64,000 bases of DNA from Methylophaga nitratireducenticrescens (lineage in GTDB: Bacteria > Pseudomonadota > Gammaproteobacteria > Nitrosococcales > Methylophagaceae), in the NCBI RefSeq assembly GCF_000260985.4, contig NC_017857.3, positions 1,550,001 through 1,614,000 on the forward strand, in the 5' to 3' direction. Below, piece by piece: positions 61,057 through 64,000 of the stretch. A program made the position numbers and the translations under genes. Positions within the stretch are counted from its first letter, which is position 1, and each line of letters opens with the position of its first letter. Under the pieces are notes generated by a model that saw only the letters and a list, made by a program, of their open reading frames with translations, did no database searches and was not told the origin of the DNA.

Positions 61057-61958
61057 AAATAGCCATTTTGTCCCGTAATTCGAAGTTGTATTCAACTCGC
61101 CGATTGGTCGAGGCAGCTGAGGCACGAGGTCATGAAGTGGATGTGTTGGATGTGTTGCGTTGTTACATGAATATCACCTCGATGAAACCTGAAGTGCATT
61201 ACAAGGGCGAAAACCTTACTGGATATGATGCGGTCATCCCCCGGATCGGTGCTTCGGTGACTTTTTACGGTACAGCTGTATTGCGCCAGTTTGAAATGAT
61301 GAATGTATATCCACTCAATGAGTCGGTGGCCATTAGTCGATCTCGCGATAAATTACGTGCTTTGCAATTATTATCCCGCCGCGGTATCGGTTTGCCGGTA
61401 ACGGGATTTGCACATCGTCCTGATGATGTCGATGATTTAATCAAGATGGTCGGTGGTGCGCCGTTGGTGATTAAATTATTGGAAGGTACTCAGGGCATCG
61501 GTGTGGTCCTGGCGGAGACGGCTGGGGCTGCTGAAAGCGTTATCGAAGCCTTTATGGGCATGAAAGCCAATATCCTGGTTCAGGAGTTTATCAAAGAAGC
61601 CGGTGGCGCGGATATTCGCTGTTTTGTGGTGGGCGAGAAAGTGGTTGCCGCAATGAAACGCCAAGGCAAAGAAGGCGAGTTCCGTTCCAATTTGCATCGT
61701 GGTGGTAGTGCCAATTTAATCCGCATTACACCGGCAGAGCGTGCCACAGCTGTCAGGGCAGCCAAAACGATGGGCCTGAATGTCTGTGGTGTGGATTTAT
61801 TGCGATCCAATCATGGGCCTGTAGTGATGGAAGTTAATTCGTCGCCTGGGCTTGAGGGTATCGAATCAGCAACCGGTAAGGATATTGCCAGTTTGATTAT
61901 CGATTTTATTGAAAAGAATTCTGTTTCAGGAACCACTAAAACCAAAGGCCGTGGTTGA
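61053..61958 (+). CDS. rimK: RimK, ribosomal protein S6 glutamate ligase
   Basis: A 301-residue ATP-grasp ligase (E. coli RimK 300) that adds Glu residues to the C-terminus of S6. It starts with [21 protein letters not shown]-grasp elements include [19 protein letters not shown] (about 138), [19 protein letters not shown] (about 174) and the metal-binding [15 protein letters not shown] (about 257). It overlaps rimB upstream and the desuccinylase-like gene downstream (TGATG), so all three form one operon. Confidence 0.95.
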   Translation: MKIAILSRNSKLYSTRRLVEAAEARGHEVDVLDVLRCYMNITSMKPEVHYKGENLTGYDAVIPRIGASVTFYGTAVLRQFEMMNVYPLNESVAISRSRDKLRALQLLSRRGIGLPVTGFAHRPDDVDDLIKMVGGAPLVIKLLEGTQGIGVVLAETAGAAESVIEAFMGMKANILVQEFIKEAGGADIRCFVVGEKVVAAMKRQGKEGEFRSNLHRGGSANLIRITPAERATAVRAAKTMGLNVCGVDLLRSNHGPVVMEVNSSPGLEGIESATGKDIASLIIDFIEKNSVSGTTKTKGRG

Positions 61959-63013
61959 TGCCTGACGAGCTGATTATTGCCGGGCAAAAAATCGGCCCCG
62001 GACAGAACAAAGTAGTTGATGTACCCCTGCCAGATTTGTATATGCATACCTCATTGAGTATGCCGGTGCAGGTGATGCGTGGGCGACGTGAAGGACCTGT
62101 TTTATTCGTGTCCGGCGCGGTGCATGGCGATGAAATTGTTGGCGTGGAAATAATTCGTCGGCTGGTTCGAAGTAAACGGCTTAAAAGTCTTAAGGGAACA
62201 TTGATAACCATTCCAGTGGTTAACGTATACGGTTTTATCAATCAAACACGTTATTTGCCAGACCGCCGGGATTTAAACCGTTGTTTCCCAGGCTCTGAAG
62301 AAGGTTCTCTGGCAGCGCGCCTGGCCAACCTGTTTATGAGCGAGGTGGTGAATAAGTGTACCCATGGTGTGGATTTGCATACTGCCGCCATCCACCGCGA
62401 TAACCTGCCACAGATTCGAGCAGCATTGGAGAATCCCGCAGTTGAAGAAATGGCGAGAGCATTTAATGCCCCGGTTATTTTGAATTCAGGATTGATTGAA
62501 GGTTCTTTGCGTTATGCCTGTCAGCAGGCCAATGTGCCGGTCATCGTCTATGAAGCTGGTGAAGCTTTACGTTTTAATGAACTGGCGATTCGTGCTGGTG
62601 TCAGAGGCGTATTGGCGGTAATGCGTAAGCTGGGCATGTTGACGGAGTCCCGTGCTAAACATTTAAAACCTGTCGAACCATTTGTCGCGCGTTCGAGCAG
62701 TTGGGTGAGAGCACCGCAAAGCGGAATTTTTAGAATGCTGGTCCCCATGGGGGCCCAGGTGAGCAAAGGCGACATTTTGGGAATGGTCGCGGCGCCTTAT
62801 GGTGATGAGAAATCCGAAACCAAAGTGGTCGCAATTTGCAGTGGCGTCATCATTGGCAGAACCAATATCCCTCTGGTCAATGAGGGTGAGGCGCTGTTCC
62901 ATATTGCGCGTTTTAATCGCCCTGAGGAAGTTGCAGACAGCGTTGAGGCGTTCAGTACCAATCTGGATCCATCAACTGATACCAGCGTTCCAGAAGAGCA
63001 GCCAATTATCTAG
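61958..63013 (+). CDS. Succinylglutamate desuccinylase/aspartoacylase-family protein linked to rimK
   Basis: A 351-residue zinc carboxypeptidase-like protein. The zinc and active-site pattern is HGDEIVGVEIIRRL (about 48), DRRDLNRCFPGS (about 101), and VDLHTAA (about 138); a catalytic Glu is expected in VIVYEAGEALRF (about 193). A C-terminal beta-rich domain (about 245-330) resembles a lipoyl-like barrel. Genes of this group often follow rimB-rimK; the substrate is not known, but a Glu-containing amide is plausible. The last 25 residues are acidic and low in complexity. ATG 61958 overlaps the rimK stop. Confidence 0.87.
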   Translation: MPDELIIAGQKIGPGQNKVVDVPLPDLYMHTSLSMPVQVMRGRREGPVLFVSGAVHGDEIVGVEIIRRLVRSKRLKSLKGTLITIPVVNVYGFINQTRYLPDRRDLNRCFPGSEEGSLAARLANLFMSEVVNKCTHGVDLHTAAIHRDNLPQIRAALENPAVEEMARAFNAPVILNSGLIEGSLRYACQQANVPVIVYEAGEALRFNELAIRAGVRGVLAVMRKLGMLTESRAKHLKPVEPFVARSSSWVRAPQSGIFRMLVPMGAQVSKGDILGMVAAPYGDEKSETKVVAICSGVIIGRTNIPLVNEGEALFHIARFNRPEEVADSVEAFSTNLDPSTDTSVPEEQPII

Positions 63014-63122
63014 GCCCGTGATTCAATCCCTTACGTATTGCTACTGTCATAATATTTTTGCAATTTATCCGTAAAATAGTGACAATCCCGCGATTTAACT
63101 GAAGCCAAAGGGGGTCATACTG

Positions 63123-64000
63123 ATGACACAAACCCATGCCAACCCTGATACACACTCACCTGATGTTGTCTCCGAAGAATGGAGTGCGCAACATAGCAGT
63201 AAGCTTTATGGTGTGCGTGATTGGGGGACGGATTATTTTGATATTTCCGCCGATGGCAATGCGGTCGTCAGTTTGCAATTTGGTGTAAAGACAATTCATG
63301 TTCCATTAATCGATATTGTTAATGGAATGAAAGAGCGTGGCCTGGATATGCCCGCTGTATTACGCATTGAAAACCTGCTGGATTTACGGATTACCCAACT
63401 GAACGAGGCCTTTGCCCGGGCCATTAAAACCGCAGGTTATAAAAATCATTATCGCGGTGTATTCCCAATCAAGGTAAATCAGCAATGCCACGTTATTGAA
63501 GAAATTGCCGATTATGGTCGTCGTTATCATCATGGTCTGGAAGCCGGCAGTAAAGCCGAATTAATTATTGCTATTTCACAGCTACGTGATCATGACAGTC
63601 TGATTATCTGTAATGGATATAAAGACGAGGAATTTATTGAACTGGGTTTGTATGCCCGCCAAATGGGCATTCCATGCTTTTTTGTATTGGAAACTGCCAC
63701 CGAGTTATCCACCATCTTGGAACGCAGTAAAGCATTGGGAATTGATCCTTTAATCGGTTTACGTATTCGCCTTGCTTCAACCGTTGAAGGCCATTGGAAT
63801 GGCGACAGTGGCGACCGTTCTATTTTTGGCCTTTCTACCAATGCACTGCTTGAAGTTATCGACCAGCTCAAAAAAGCCGATATGCTGCATTGCCTGCAGT
63901 TACTGCATAGCCATTTAGGCTCACAAATCCCAAATATTCGTAATATTCGTAGCGGCGTGATGGAAGCCTGTCGTTTTTACGCAGGCCTAATCGAAGAAGG
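63123..64000 (+). CDS. speA: Biosynthetic arginine decarboxylase, 5' part (cut by window end)
   Basis: An open frame from ATG 63123 runs past the end of the window (292 codons present, of about 630 expected). AGGGGGT lies upstream. The N-terminal segment has SSKLYGVRDWGTDYFDIS (about 21) and the PLP-binding region YRGVFPIKVNQQCHVIEEI (about 110; Lys in PIKVNQ forms the Schiff base). GLEAGSKAEL and LLHSHLGSQIPNIRNIR follow as in SpeA. The product makes agmatine for putrescine and spermidine synthesis. It starts 110 bases after the RimK-linked gene. Confidence 0.95.
   Translation, partial: MTQTHANPDTHSPDVVSEEWSAQHSSKLYGVRDWGTDYFDISADGNAVVSLQFGVKTIHVPLIDIVNGMKERGLDMPAVLRIENLLDLRITQLNEAFARAIKTAGYKNHYRGVFPIKVNQQCHVIEEIADYGRRYHHGLEAGSKAELIIAISQLRDHDSLIICNGYKDEEFIELGLYARQMGIPCFFVLETATELSTILERSKALGIDPLIGLRIRLASTVEGHWNGDSGDRSIFGLSTNALLEVIDQLKKADMLHCLQLLHSHLGSQIPNIRNIRSGVMEACRFYAGLIEE

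Noticed and set aside
1-64000. tRNA, rRNA, CRISPR array, transposase or phage genes
   Set aside because: Looked for by eye on both strands; no cloverleaf arms, spaced direct repeats or transposase/integrase motifs were recognised.

Overview
The window looks like chromosomal DNA of a marine or halotolerant gammaproteobacterial methylotroph, most likely Methylophaga or a close relative. This is an inference. It rests on the gammaproteobacterial housekeeping genes (metG, rimO, bamC, dapA, purC, rimK, speA), on a four-gene sucrose island (sucrose-phosphate synthase, sucrose phosphatase, fructokinase, amylosucrase) of the type described in halotolerant methylotrophs, and on a two-component pair whose sensor resembles MoxY of methylotrophs. 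No rRNA, tRNA, CRISPR array, transposase or prophage was recognised.

Layout. 0-0.4 kb: SufT-like Fe-S assembly protein. 0.8-15.7 kb: a type IV filament or type II secretion-like locus. It holds a PglL-type O-oligosaccharyltransferase, a 76-residue protein of unknown function, three tandem GspG-like pseudopilins, a GspL/PilM-N-like fusion with an unusual inserted module, PilO/GspM-, GspE/PilB-, GspF/PilC- and PilP/GspC-like proteins, a secretin and a predicted outer-membrane barrel. 15.9-19.2 kb: MoxYX-like two-component system, Hsp20 with a sigma-32-type promoter, and a periplasmic PepSY-like protein. 19.3-28.1 kb: metG, a class B (Bacillus-type) succinate dehydrogenase/fumarate reductase operon, a DUF389 membrane protein and an exported methyltransferase-like protein. 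28.3-34.2 kb: sucrose island. 34.2-36.9 kb: DCC-family protein, DASH cryptochrome and a decayed second photolyase. 36.9-42.4 kb: Ca2+/Na+ antiporter, PAS-GGDEF diguanylate cyclase, rimO, LHPP-like phosphatase and a MEMO1-family protein. 42.4-47.6 kb: palindromic repeats, a LysR/azoreductase/pirin cluster, a BON lipoprotein and a stretch of decayed genes. 47.7-57.7 kb: OmpR/QseC-like pair, alanine dehydrogenase, a DUF457 membrane protein, a TPR-oxygenase fusion, bcp, dapA-bamC, an MBL hydrolase and purC. 57.7-60.4 kb: a repeat cluster, a second PglL-type ligase and a major type IV pilin with a sigma-54-type promoter. 60.5-64 kb: rimB-rimK-desuccinylase-like trio and the 5' part of speA.

The most unusual element is the filament/secretion locus. 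It carries its own glycosyl-ligase candidate, three tandem pseudopilins with long leaders whose distal parts look AT-rich, an internal terminator after the first pseudopilin, and a GspL/PilM-like protein carrying a segment that resembles the N-terminal domain of GspE-type ATPases. A second, independent pilin plus ligase pair lies 43 kb away. Several pseudogenes (photolyase, DUF3309, Crp/Fnr fragment) and several palindromic repeat families mark the less conserved parts.
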